DNA from: Sequoia sempervirens
Taxonomy: Eukaryota; Streptophyta; Pinopsida; Cupressales; Cupressaceae
DNA: 64,000 nucleotides
Direction: 5' to 3'
Assembly: GCA_007258455.2 (NCBI GenBank)
Contig: VDFB02270651.1
Coordinates: 696,492,197 to 696,556,196, forward strand
Shown: piece by piece, positions 23,133 through 34,508 of the stretch
Position numbering within the stretch: the first letter of the stretch is position 1
Layout: every line of letters starts with the position of its first letter
Position numbers and translations under genes: made by a program
Notes under the pieces: model-generated
Told to the model about the DNA's origin: nothing
Database searches by the model: none
Seen by the model: only the letters and a program-made list of their open reading frames with translations

Positions 23133-24139
23133 TGTTGGAAGAATGAAGAAGAAAATATTATTATACAACTTTTGTGTTGTCATTGATGTCACCATGATTA
23201 TGAGTTGCAACTGCAATTTTAAGCTTAAGTTTGCTCCAGTAGTCTAAACCGGTATCTAAACTAGTATGCAGTTATTATCCTTTGGTATTTTGGTCTGCAA
23301 TCCTCCGCTGATGACTAGCATTGCTTACGGTTTTGGGAAATGGTTTTTGAATGTTGGAAGCTTGTATTTTTAGAATCTCATGTGCACAGGTGCTCGTATG
23401 GTGAGTTGGTATTACTCTGTTGTTGCTTTTTGCTATTAGGTCTATCTCTAGCTGACATAATGTATTTTTGATGTTGTAATGGATTAATTTTGTGTTATGG
23501 ATGTATGTGTGACCTATCTTAGGTCCATGTCAACTTGTTGTAGCATGATACACGTTTGAATTTTTTTTGGAAATATTTTGTACATGCTTGAAGCTAACAG
23601 TTATCTTTTTGATGAATAAGGGTTGCATCTGATTAGGCTGACCTAATTGATGCTTGCAGATATGTCAGCTATATATATTGGATAGTTTTGAGATTTTTGG
23701 TGCGAGTATGAATTGAGATGTACAAAGATAGAATATGATGAAGTTTGTAAATTCAATTTACTGAGAGTTAAAGGAACTAAATCAGCACTTGTTAGGTGTA
23801 ACTTTATTGGTTCATTTTCTAGTTGTAAGCCATTTTGTTATTGTATCTTGTAGGTAGTGAGCCTCCCATTTTGGACAGTGAGTCCTAGTAGTGAACCACC
23901 CTTTGTAATATCTTATAACTGGTTATACTATGTTGTGAGCTAATCCTCACTGTGGTTTTTCCCATTTTGGGTTTTCCACGTAAAAATCTTAGTGTTCATG
24001 TGTTGTGTGCTTTCATGTTCTGTTAATGCTCTTGCTTATCTTTATTGTTATATGCATTGGAGTAATTGGATGGTGTTTTTTCAATAAGTTTAAGAAGATA
24101 TTGATTCACCCCCCCTCTCAGTAGCTTGGGTATTCAACA
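23133..24139 (+). mobile_element. 5' LTR of the plus copia-type element
   Basis: Begins TGTTGGAAGAATGAAG and ends GGGTATTCAACA. The last 250 bp include GGTTTTTCCCATTTTGGGTT and then CCACGTAAAAATC, typical of copia LTR 3' ends. It aligns with 29470-30473 over its whole length. Confidence 0.9.
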
Positions 24140-24141
24140 AT

Positions 24142-24153
24142 CGGTATCAGATC
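24142..24153 (+). promoter_or_regulatory. Primer-binding site, tRNA-Met type
   Basis: CGGTATCAGATC lies 2 nt after the 5' LTR end. It differs from the tRNA-Met site TGGTATCAGAGC at two positions. Confidence 0.8.
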
Positions 24154-25261
24154 TTGGTTCCTCCAAAGAATCCTAACAGCTTGAGGAAGATATTGAAGAT
24201 TGAACAAATGTATGATAAAGAAGAACTTTGGGCTGCTCTTGAAGATCTTGACAAGGCTGAAAGCGAAAATAGAGATTTGAAAGAAAATCTTGATGAGGCA
24301 AATGAATGCATTTGGAAATTGAAAGAGCAGTTGAAGAAATTCAAAGAAATACATAGAGAATTGAGTGAGCAAATGAAGAGGTCACCGGATTGAAGGTGCA
24401 ATTGGAGGAGAAGAAGAGAATTGAAGATTTCCTAAGTATAGTGGTAAAAAACAAGTTTGATGAATGCACAAGACTTGAACAAGAAGTTGTAAACCTGAAA
24501 GAAAAACTAGAAAAAGCAAAAATCTTTGAAGATAATTTCAAGACAAGATCCACCAAGCTTGATGAGTTGATTTCAGGGCAGAAACCTTCTAAATACAAAG
24601 GTGGTTTGGGAATAGAAGCAGGTGAAAGCTCAAAGGCTGTAAAAACCTCAGACACAGTGGATAATCAAAAGATTCAAAATAAAGGAAATCAGACAAGAAA
24701 TCCAAGGAACTTTGCTAGAAGACCGCCTATCAGACAGAAAAATGCTCAAAGGTACCCATCTTTCAATGGTGTTTTCTTTCATGTAACAAATTTGGTCACA
24801 AGGAAACATAATGTAGAAGTAGAATGAATCAGTTTGTTGGATCCTTCTCTGGACAATGTTTTGCATGCAAGAAAGTTGGACATAGAGCTAGTGAATGTAG
24901 AACTCAAATGATGAATTGGTTTAATGGAGGAAGAATGAATCAATCTTTTCCTAGCTATTGATATACATGTAATAATTTTTGACACAAAGAAAATCAGTGC
25001 AGATCAAGGGTTAATGGAGGTCAAACAAATCAGAAAAATGTTGTTTGCTACAACTGTAATAAACCCAGACACATTTCAAGAGTATGCAGAAGTAAAAAGG
25101 GAAAGCAATCTGATCTGAAAAAGAAGAATGAACCAGTGAAGACTATTGAAAAGAATGAGATTAAGAAAGAAATGAACAAGATATGGAGAAATAAAGAAGA
25201 GCTAGAAACACTAGATGCATTTGTGCCCCCATCCGGTGCAAAGAATTCCTCTGGCAATTAG
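24154..25261 (+). pseudogene. Truncated gag: coiled coil plus four CCHC knuckles
   Basis: Begins almost at the PBS, so the N-terminal capsid domain of copia gag is absent. A highly charged coiled coil ('ELWAALEDLDKAESENRDLK') runs from 24180, with a frameshift near 24390. A basic linker follows, then four knuckles. Number 1 (about 24770-24815) is degraded. Number 2 is intact ('CFACKKVGHRASEC', 24857-24898). Number 3 (about 24958-25003) has lost its first Cys and its Gly to TGA stops. Number 4 is 'CYNCNKPRHISRVC' (about 25050-25091), with all ligands kept. The frame ends in TAG at 25259. It is an RNA-binding nucleocapsid-like protein by family; this copy is broken. Confidence 0.8.
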
Positions 25262-25787
25262 ACCCAACATGGTCTTAGGGGGAGCATTAATAGAAAATTG
25301 TTCGAACCCCCTAGATATTTGGTGTGTCAGTCTTTGGCACAAAGATATGTTGTAAGGAATGGATAGGAAGAGGTTATGCAAAAGGAACTAGAAGAAAAGG
25401 TGCAAGCATGATCTTTTGCAGAGCAAATTAGGGTTTTCTTGTGCAGTGAAGAAGGGTTTTTATCAGCTTTTTGAAATCTAGTGCATTTAATGCAAATTAG
25501 GGAAGATCATTGTTTTATAAAGTGAATGTGTAAGGAATTTTAATCACTTATGCATTTGAATAAAGTGGAGAGTTATTTGGATAATTCTTGAGGTGATTTG
25601 AAGAGTGAGTTGTGTAAACCCTAGTTTTGGTTTTTCGCGAAGGAAAAAGGTATTTTTCTTTTCTGTGTTGTTGTGGGTTTGTGAGAATTGTCTTTTTGAA
25701 ATCATTTGAGCTTGAATGGTGAAAATGGAAACTCCTATAGTCATTAATGTGTCATAAAGACCTAGACCATCCTATAAGAAATATTCT
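25262..25787 (+). other. Spacer between gag and ORF2
   Basis: Contains CTTAGGGGGAGCATTAATAG just after gag, a purine run of PPT type. The rest has no long frame. In an autonomous copia element pol would begin here; it is missing. Confidence 0.5.
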
Positions 25788-28700
25788 ATGAAGGTTTTCA
25801 AAGACGACCCTCTAGGTGCCTTCTCATCAACTCCTCATGGTGTCATGCCCATTGAAGACATTAGGATGTACATTCAAGTTAATACTAAGGAATACAATCA
25901 TGGAAAATTGATAGACATATGGCAGAATGAGCTCACTAGGGATGATTTCTTGGTAAAACCCAAGTATTCAAACATTGTTGTGAAGAAACTAGATCGATGG
26001 AATTACTTTCCTAATTTTAGCTCCACTATTGATGACAAGTATGTAAAAATAGCTCTCAGTAGAATGCATGGTAAGTTCTTGTGGACTAATAGACCTCATC
26101 TTATAGCCAGGGCAGCAATTAAGGTTGTTACCAAACTCTATGACACTAGACCGGTACCCATGTTGAAATCTGTGAAGAATGAAGTGGTGATGGAACTCAC
26201 CGGTGCTACATATGACAAGAGGGCTCTTGCTATGAAGTCTATCACTAATCCTATTATGAAGTATGTTGCAATAATGATTGGTCACAAGATCTACTTCAAA
26301 AATAGAGATAATTTAGTAACTGCCACAACAATTTACACCAGTTATGACATGGCAGGTAATGGTGTAGATTATGATTTGTGTGAACTTCTCTGGCAGTAGT
26401 TGTTTGAAAATCTAAAGATGACAAGGGAGAAGAAATATGCTTTTAAATTTGGCTCCTTGATTGTTTGTTTGTTGTTCTATTTCCTTAGGAGACTTCCCAG
26501 AAGAGATTATGTGGTGTTTTGGGACACATCTAGACCGGTTGCACATCAAAATTTTGACTATATGCATAGTTTGGGTGATTTGAAGGCTCAAGATAATGCT
26601 CTGATAGCATTCTTTGTTGTTTTCAAGAGAAACATGAATGAAAGAGAGGATTCCAAAGAAAGTGGTTGAGAAACACAAGAATGACATCATATTTCATGTC
26701 TCCTCTAATGAGTGCATGATTGAAGTTGTTGAACCCCAGACCATATGGATTCAACCTTTGGGTTATGAGGTTACAGAGGATGAAGCTGAAGGTTATGTGC
26801 AAGTTTTTTTGAAAAGTCCTAAATATGCCAATGAACCTAGAGTTGGTACTTATGCAAAAAAATCTATGGAAGTTAACTTGGAGCATAAGAAGCCTATGAT
26901 AAGAAAGAAGGTAGATGAAATTCTCAAAAATTCTAGCTTCACTAATGAGTAGATTGTACAAGGAAGAGCCATGGGAGAGCAGATGGAAAGAGAATCTTCA
27001 GGGCCAAGGAGATTTGATAGGACTACTCCTTCAAAACCATCCACAGCTCCTACAATGAAGGTTGATCCCAGTGCTCCTAACAAAGGCAAAGGTCCAACTC
27101 CTTCTAGACCTAATACAAGATCTGGTAAAAGAAAAGAAACTCCTCTGGTGGTACTTGTCAAGAGAGGAAAGAAGGAAAAGGCTACAAGGGAAAAGAACCT
27201 TAGCATCATTGATGAGCAAGAGGAAGAGGAGGAAGACCTTGTAGCAAAATTGGTAAGAAAGAAGAGAGGAAGTATGTCCTCTAGTGAAGGTGCTTCACAG
27301 GAAGCTAGTATTGGTTCTAAAATATTTCATTATGCATCATCCTCTAAAGAAGATGAAGAATAGGAATTTGGTGTTCATGTGCACACCAAACCAAAATCAA
27401 AGAAAGCAAAAGTTTCAGAAGATTTTTCTCTAAACCAGGAAGAAAAAAAGGCCTCACTAGTAAGACTTGGTTCCCCTCTTAGATTAGAGGCTTTGGTTAG
27501 CAGCTTGATACACTTTGAAGATATGTTGTAGCCTACTACAAAAATTTATGATCAAGTAGGTAGAGAGGTTAGAAAAACATTAATTCTATCCATTATTTAG
27601 TATGTTATCACTTTGGAAGTCAATTGGGATTATGTTAAGAAAAATGTGCATGAGAAAATGTGGGAATCCCTAATGATAAGGAGATCAGAGGCTATTGAAT
27701 TGGAAGAGAAGATTAGAAATGAAGCTTTTGAGAAAATTGGGTACTCTTTGACCTTGAATGATTTGGAAACCTTGAAAAAGGTTTGTTCAAAGATGTTTTG
27801 GATGAAGAAAAGGGTGAACACTTTGATGACAAAGGACAAGAAGCAAATAAAGAAGATAAGGAAAGAAACTACAAAAGCCATCAAGGGTATGGCTAAGAAA
27901 TATGGCATGTTTGGTGCACTCACATTCATTTCTACACGTAAATTAGGAGAAGTTTTTGCAGAGGTAAAAGAAGTCATTCCTTCTGGTACAGGTGATACAG
28001 ACATTCCTCTGGAAACAAATGATACAGATATCCCTCTGGATATAGGTATTTCAAATGATCCTCGGGAGATAGAGAAGTAGAATGTTGAAGAAGTTGAGCC
28101 AGAGAAGCATGATGTTGTCCCTCTGGAGCATGTTGAAGAAGAAAAGGCTAATGATGAAGGTGAAAAAGATAAAGTTGAAGGAGAACAAGAAGAAAATGAA
28201 GAAGAAGGAAATAAAGATGAAGTTGAAAAAGAAGAAGAGAAAGTAGAAGAAGAAGAAGAGAAGGTAGAGAAGAAAGAAAGAGTAGAGGAAGAAAAAAGAA
28301 ATGGGGAATCTATCAAGAAAAATGAAGAAGATCAAAGGCAGGTTGTAGAATCTCAAAGTTCCCCCAGAGACTTTGGTGATGATGTTTTGAAAGGCTTGTT
28401 ATCCAATCAGATTAGGTTCTAGCCAGTTATTCCTCTAGAACTTCTACAACTCCCCATGATTCAAGGCAGTGTGAACTTGGATAAGATTTTTCTTGTTCAT
28501 AAGTTGGTATTAGGGGATGCGTTGCATGCATATGGAAGAAGAGAAATTTTGGAAACACACCAGAAGGGGAAAAAGCTTATTGATGATGCTCTCAAAGCTT
28601 TGCAAGAGGCCACCCCCGGTACATCAATGGATACATCTCTCACTCCGGTAGAGAATTTGAAACTCTTATTGGACTCCTTTAAGGAGTATTCCTTTTGACT

Positions 28701-29286
28701 AAGTGAGAAGACAAAGCAAGAGGTTGAGGAGAAAATTTTAGAGAAAATACTTTTGGCACTTCATGATAAGTCTGCTCTAGCACACACCAATGTTGAAAAG
28801 AGTCTGGAAGTTGTGCAAGCTTGTGATTTTGAAGCAAATACTATATTTTCTTACTACATAAAGTGGTTAGATGCCACTCAAAGTATTAAAGATCTCATGG
28901 ACTTGATTGAGTCCCAATTGATTGTTGTCTCCAGTACCTATAGTGCATCCAAAGATAAAGACAGGACAACCTGGAATGCTATCTCTACTCACAGAGACAA
29001 ATTCTTTATTCTACAGAAGTAGAAGGAAGATATCATTAGAAGATTCAGTCAGTTAGGTGACCTTGTAAGAATGGATTACACTCTGGTTGCCAATGCTTTG
29101 GTATAGGCAGAGAAATTAGATAAGATCAATCTGACTCCTGGTACTCTGAATGATGCAGAAGAAAGTTTGGTGGAATTGGAATCTTTGAACAGAATGTTGA
29201 TAGCTGCTAAGAAGAGTTGGGAGAATGGTAAGACAGTTTGGAAAGGTATTCTTAAGGAGCTTCAAGGCTTGCCATCCTCTAGGTAA
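25788..29286 (+). pseudogene. Long unknown ORF2 replacing pol (about 1,170 codons)
   Basis: Coding-like throughout, with one frame change near 26640-26670 and otherwise a single frame to 29286. The N-terminal part is globular ('GVMPIEDIRMYIQ', 'WNYFPNFSSTIDDKYVK'). It is followed by a hydrophobic membrane-like segment 'FGSLIVCLLFYFLRRLP' (about 26445-26490). Next come a Pro/Ser/Lys-rich basic linker, an acidic patch, helical segments, a long Glu/Lys-rich stretch (28081-28330) and a helical C-terminal region ending 'LQGLPSSR'. About nine of ten internal stops are TAG where Gln would fit. It has none of the PR, INT, RT or RH motifs. Its place directly before the 3' LTR is where some Sireviruses carry an env-like ORF, but similarity is not shown. 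Function is unknown. Confidence 0.6.
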
Positions 29287-29333
29287 TATTTTTAAATTTT
29301 CATTTTTTTGGACCACCCTTTGTCCTTGATGTC

Positions 29334-29469
29334 AAAGGGGGAAAGAATGCCATAATGTCATAAGAAGTCTATAGGGGGAGAGAATGTTGTAAGGGAAAGA
29401 GTGTGTTGTAGATAGGAGGTTTTGTATATTCTTTTGGCATATGTTGTCATCAATGAGAAAGGGGGAAAT
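29334..29469 (+). promoter_or_regulatory. Multiplied polypurine tracts
   Basis: Three purine runs precede the 3' LTR: AAAGGGGGAAAG (29334), ATAGGGGGAGAG (29371) and GAGAAAGGGGGAAA (29455). The last abuts the LTR and would prime plus-strand DNA synthesis. Confidence 0.75.
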
Positions 29470-30473
29470 TTTTGGAGGAATGAAGAAGAAAATCTTATTA
29501 TACAGCTTTTATGTTTTGATTGATGTCACCATGATTATGAGTTGCAACTAAAAGTTTAAGCTTAAGTTTGATCTGCTATTCTGAACCGATATATGTACCG
29601 GTATGCAGTTATTATTCTCTGGTATTTTGGTATGTAATCCTCCGCTGATGATTATCATTGCTTGCAGTTCTGGGAAATGGTTTTTAGATGTTGGAAGCTT
29701 GTATGTTCAGAATCTCATGTGCATAGGTGCTCGTATGGTGAGTTGGAATTACTCTATTGTTTCTTTTTGCTATCAAGTCTATCTTTGGCCGACCTAATGT
29801 ATTGCTGATGTAATGGATTAATTTTGTGTTGTGGATGTATGTGTGACCTATCTTAGGTCCATGCTGAAATGTTGTAGCATGCTATACATTTGAATTGTTT
29901 TTGGAAAGACTTTGTACATGCTTGAAGCTGATAATTATCTTTTTAATGAATAAGGGTTGCATCTAATTAGGTCAACCTAATTGATGCTTATGGATATGTA
30001 AGCTATATATATTGGATAGGTTTAAGATTTTTGGTATGAGTAAGAATTGAAATGTGTGAAGATAGGAGATAATGAAGTGTGTAAATTCAATTTACTGAGC
30101 ATCAAAGGAACTGAATTAGCACTTGTTAGGTGTAAATTTATCAGATCATTTTCTAGTTGTAATCCATTTTGTTATTGTATCTTGTAGGCAGTGAGCCTCC
30201 CATTTTGGACAGTGAGTCCTGGCAGTAAGCCACCATTTGTAATATCTTATGACTGGTTATACTATATTTTGAGTTAATCCTCACTGTGGTTTTTCCCATT
30301 TTGGGTTTTCCATGTAGAAATCTTGGTGTTCATATGTTGTGTGCTTTCATGTTTTGTTAATGCTCTTGCTTATCTTTACTGTTATATGCATTGGAGTAAT
30401 TGGATGGTGTTTGTTTAATAAGTTTAAGAAGATATTGATTCACCCACCCTCTTAGTATCTTGGGTATTCAACA
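29470..30473 (+). mobile_element. 3' LTR of the plus copia-type element
   Basis: Aligns with the 5' LTR; its start has mutated from TGTTGG to TTTTGG. It ends GGGTATTCAACA and is followed by the duplicated target AATAG (30474-30478). Confidence 0.9.
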
Positions 30474-31319
30474 AATAGGCCTTAGGGTCCAAGGTTGAGG
30501 GATAGGGCTTAGGGTCAAGAGGTTATATGGTATAGGGTTGAGGGTTTAGCCTATAGGCTTTAAGACCTAGAGTTGAGGGATAGGGTTTAGGGTTTAGGTT
30601 TGAGAGTATAAGGTTTAGGGTTGAGGGTATAGGGTATAGGGTTGAGTATATGGTTTAAGGTTGAGAGCATGAGATTGAGTTATAAGGTATGGGTTTGACA
30701 GTATAGGAACCCTAAGGGTTGAAGGTATAATTTTATGGTAGATTTATAGGTTTTACGACCTAGGGTTGAGTGTAGGGTTTAGAGTATAGGGTATATGATA
30801 TAGTGTATAGGGTTTAGGATATATGATTTACGAGTGTATAGGGTCAAGGGTTCATCCAATAAGATTTAGGGTATATGGTTGACTATATATGGTTGAGGGT
30901 TTATTATATAGGCCTTAGGGTCTAAGGTTGAGGGATAGGGTTTAGGTTCAAGAGGGTATATGGTATAGGGTTGATGATTTAACCTATAGGCTTTAAGTCC
31001 TAGGGTTGATGGATAGGGTTTAGGGTTTAGGGTGTAGAATTTAGGGTTAAGGGTATAGGGTATAGGGTTGAGTATATGGTTTAGGGTTGAGAGTATAAGA
31101 TTGAGTTATAAGGTTTAGGTTTGAAGGTATAGGAACCTTTAGGGTTGAAGGTATAAGGTTTAGGGTAGAGTGTATAGGTTTTACGACGTAGGGATGAGTA
31201 TAGATTTTAGAGTATAGGGTATATGATATAGTGTATAGGGTTTAGGGTATATCGTTTAGGAGTGAATAGCTTTGAGGGTTCATCCAATAAGCTTTAGGAC
31301 CTAGGGTTGAGGGATAGGA

Positions 31320-31361
31320 TTTAGGGTTTAGGGTTTAGGGTTTAGGGTTTAGGGTTTAGGG
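31320..31361 (+). repeat. Six perfect TTTAGGG units
   Basis: The only uninterrupted run of the canonical plant telomere heptamer seen in the window: six copies in 42 bp inside the degenerate array. Confidence 0.95.
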
Positions 31362-32084
31362 TTTATTGTATATGGTTGAGGGATAGGGTTTAGGGTCAAG
31401 AGGGTATATGGTATAGGGTTGAGGGTTGTGGTTTTTGGTTTAGGGTTTAGGGTTTAGGGTATAGGTTTTAGGGTTGAGGGTATGGGTTTAAGGGTTGATG
31501 GTATAGGGTATAGGGTTGAGTATATGGTTTAGGGTTGAGAGTATAATATTAAGCTATAAGGTTTAGGTTTGATGGTATAGGAACCTTGAGGATTGAAGGT
31601 ATAAGGTTTATGGTAGAGTGTATAGGTTTTATGACCTAGGGTTGAGTATAGGGTATTATAATATAGTGTATAGGGTTTAGGGTATATCATTTAGGATTGT
31701 ATATGGTTGAGGGTTCATCTAATAGGCTTTAGGGCCTAGGGTTTAGGGTTGAGGGTATAGGGTTGATTGTATATGGTTGAGGGTTTATTATATAAGCCTT
31801 AGGGTCTAAGGTTGAGGGATAGGGTTTAGGGTCAAAAGGGTATAGGGTATAGGGTTGAGAGTTTATCTTATAGGCTTTAAGGCTTAGGGTTGAGGAATAG
31901 CATTTAGGGTTTAGAGTTGAGGGTATAGGGTATAGGGTTGAGTATATGGTTTAGGGTTGAGAGTATATATGATTGAGTTATAAGGTTTAGGTTTAAGGGT
32001 ATAGGAACCGTGAGGGTTGAAGGTATTAGGTTTAGGGTGGATTTTATAGGTTTTATGACTTAGGGTTGAGTTTAGGGTATGGGT

Positions 32085-32580
32085 AACCAAGATATAGAGC
32101 ACTTAAATTGAATTCATGTGATACTATGTACTAGGGTATGAGGAAGCAAGGTGATTGTTTATCACATGCGTAGGGCTGGGACAACAAACACACAGGTTGT
32201 TCCAACATCCTACAAAGTCACGAAAGGATTTGGAGGGGTTGATGTTGGAAAAGCACAACCACAAGAGGATGCCCTAGTGTAACACAAGATCATAATGAAT
32301 CTTGGTGGGTACTACACTAGACAACCAAGAAAACATGATCACCAAAATCCAAGACATGTCTATGTTTCTTCTAGTGATAGGTGGGTTGATGTGGTTTGAT
32401 ATAAGGAAGGATATATCCTATGAGACGAAAGATAAATGGGATAGATCCTAGGATTCCTATGACAAGGAATATAGTCAAGATAATTAGAATTTTAGGGGAC
32501 TAACAATTTTTTTTGTAGGCACCAACTTGGTGACACATGAACACAAGGATGAGAACCTAATGACCAAAATATACAAGGTA
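32085..32580. other. Non-repeat island inside the telomere-like array
   Basis: About 490 bp of ordinary sequence interrupt the heptamer array and account for the longest unit spacing. No target duplication, terminal repeat or ORF was identified, so its origin is unknown. Confidence 0.55.
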
Positions 32581-33009
32581 TAGGCACCTTGAGGTTTGAA
32601 GGTACTTAGTTTAGGGTTGAGTGTATAGGATTTATGACCTAGCTCTGAGTGTAGGGTTTAGGGTTGAGGGTATAGCATTTAGGATTGAGTGTATGGGGGA
32701 ACAAGGTTTCATCCTATAGGATTTAGGGCCTAGGGTTGAGGTATATGGCTTATATTTGAGGTTATATGATATAGGGTTTAGGATTGAGTGTCTATGGTTG
32801 AGGGTTTATAATATAGGCCTTAGGGCCCAAGGTTGAGGGATAGAGTTTAGGGTCAAGAGGGTATATGGTATAGGGTTGAGGGTTTAGCCTATATGCTTGA
32901 GGGCCTAGGGTTGAGGGATAAGGTTTATGGTGCATATGGTATAAGATTTAGGGTTGAGGGTATAGATTTGAGTATATGGTTAAGGGTTTAACCTATTAGC
33001 CAAAACTAA

Positions 33010-33200
33010 GAAAACCACATGCACATTTTGTTAAGTTAAAAATATTTATGTGTATTATAATGGTAAATGCATCATTGAAACTCAAAACTAAATAAAACAC
33101 ATATGTTTCTTGTTAATTTAAAAGCATATATGTGTTTTGCAAAAATAAATACATCATGAAAACTCAAAACTAAATAAAACATGTACGCATTTTGTGAAGT
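33010..33200. repeat. 81 bp tandem unit with ACATATGTGTTTT motifs
   Basis: CTCAAAACTAAATAAAACA recurs 81 bp apart (units at about 33071 and 33152). The units carry ACACATATG and ATATGTGTTTTGC words like those at 20771-20990, on the other side of the telomere-like block. Confidence 0.6.
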
Positions 33201-34218
33201 TAAAATCATTGGCCTTTGTGAGGAGAGAAACTCTAGGGTGGAGAGAAATACTATTGATAGTTGGCAACAAATATCCAATGTGACCTTGGCCTGGTTGAAT
33301 CTATACAACAAGATCGGGTTAATATTTACAAGTAATTGAATATGGAATCAAATTATCAATCTCCATGTCTTTACAAATCCAATGCAAATATGGTCATGGA
33401 CAATGTGGAAATTTTATTGATGGTGTGGTGATCAAGTGTCCATTAAATGCACAAATTATGGAAATATCATTTGGTATGCCTGGGTGGTGCCACTTCACCC
33501 CTATCCGATTGTCTCAAGTGGAGATGTTCATGTACCTTTGGCGATGTAACTAGATGTGTCAATCACGTTTCAGGTTTTACATTCATCGATTGCACCAGTA
33601 ACAATTCAAATATATATTTACAAAATTTTGACTACCCTAGGCTTTTCAAACATGGAATAATCGCTAAAACATGGAGATGTTTCATGATCTCATATTATAT
33701 GATGGCTAAATGAGAAGAACATTAGCACAACTCTACAATACACCTATGTTGATCAAGTCCTCTTAAGGATTTGCTTAAATCTCTACATACAGCCATGGCT
33801 GACGATTCAAATCATTTGTTGTGGCCAAGATAAAAGACACCTCTCTATTAATTGTCAGCCATGTGAAGTGTGCTCACCATGTTTCCCTTTCTGTGAAGTG
33901 TGCATGCCATGGCAAGCACAATTTTCTTTGGTGTTGAATGTTCCTACGCTAGTAAAGAGGTCACAGAAGAAGATGAGGCCATGGTAGAAGATGAGTTGGG
34001 GAACGATGTGTCTTGGAAGGTTGAGATGGTAGATGATCAAATCATAAGGCTCTTCAAGATCAAAGAAGAGGCTACGCGAGAGGTGGTTATAAAAATTATC
34101 AGTAGTTCCTGCTGGATGGATGGGCATGCTCACGATTGCACTTGTGGCGATGGAAAATGTATCCCTTTTCCTTGCTTAATTTAGGAATGATTAATGTTAA
34201 AATAAATTTAAGGTCATC
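33201..34218. other. Unclassified region with one short ORF
   Basis: No element ends or conserved domains are recognised. A plus ORF at 33900-34184 (94 codons, acidic middle, Cys/His-rich end 'GHAHDCTCGDGKC') is the only notable frame. A short direct repeat GTGAAGTGTGC flanks its start (33864 and 33893). It could be an eroded element fragment. Confidence 0.3.
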
Positions 34219-34508
34219 TTGATCTAGTGTTGTGATGTGTTTTACACATCTGCATTAGGTCTTGGGCCCTTTTTAAGCTAAATAAACCTAACTTTGCCTT
34301 GATTTAATGTTGTAAAGTGTATTCATTTACACCTTCACATTAAATTTAGGGCCCTTGGACCTAATGTTGCTTTAATCTAGTGTTGCAATGTTTTTTCCAC
34401 ACTCACATTGGATTTAGGTCCCTTTTAAGCTAAACAGGCCTAATTTTGCCTTAATTTGATGTTGTAAAATGTATTTATTTACACTTTCACATTGAATTTT
34501 GGGACCCC
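34219..34508 (+). repeat. Four-copy tandem repeat, about 77 bp
   Basis: Units start TTGATCTAGTGTTGTGATG (34219), TTGATTTAATGTTG (about 34298), TTAATCTAGTGTTGC (34372) and TTAATTTGATGTTG (about 34452). Units 1 and 3 are more alike than their neighbours, and so are 2 and 4, so a two-unit block of about 153 bp was duplicated. Confidence 0.75.

Larger units (their letters stand above)
23133..30473 (+). mobile_element. Complete copia-type element, no pol (7341 bp)
   Basis: Two related LTRs of about 1 kb enclose a PBS, a gag and a long unknown ORF. The element is flanked by 5 bp target duplications AATAG (23128-23132 and 30474-30478). Three PPT-like purine runs before the 3' LTR suggest the Sirevirus branch of Ty1/copia, for which multiplied PPTs are known. 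No protease, integrase, RT or RNase H is present, so mobilisation would have depended on another element. LTRs differ clearly (roughly one base in eight over the first 200, by eye), so the insertion is old. Confidence 0.88.
30474..33000 (+). repeat. Interstitial telomere-like array, right part
   Basis: Continues the array cut at 23132. The AGGAACC landmark recurs at 30705, 31131, 31579, 32003 and (degraded) 32582. With the 7346 bp insertion removed, spacings along the whole array are about 476, 475, 426, 448, 424 and 579 bp. The unit also contains recurring phrases such as GGTTTTACGACCTAGGGTTG and GTTCATCCAATAGGCTTTAG. All ORFs here are repeat by-products. Confidence 0.9.

Noticed and set aside
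27630..28356. Long minus-strand ORFs rich in Ser and Phe
   Set aside because: They are antisense shadows of the Glu/Lys-rich part of ORF2.
26950..29106. TAG read as a sense codon (recoding)
   Set aside because: The element also has frameshifts, a TGA stop and diverged LTRs, and other dead elements here show the same C-to-T type stops. Decay explains it more simply.
22076..33000. True chromosome end
   Set aside because: The repeats are degenerate, in higher-order units, contain a retroelement, and are flanked by ordinary sequence on both sides.
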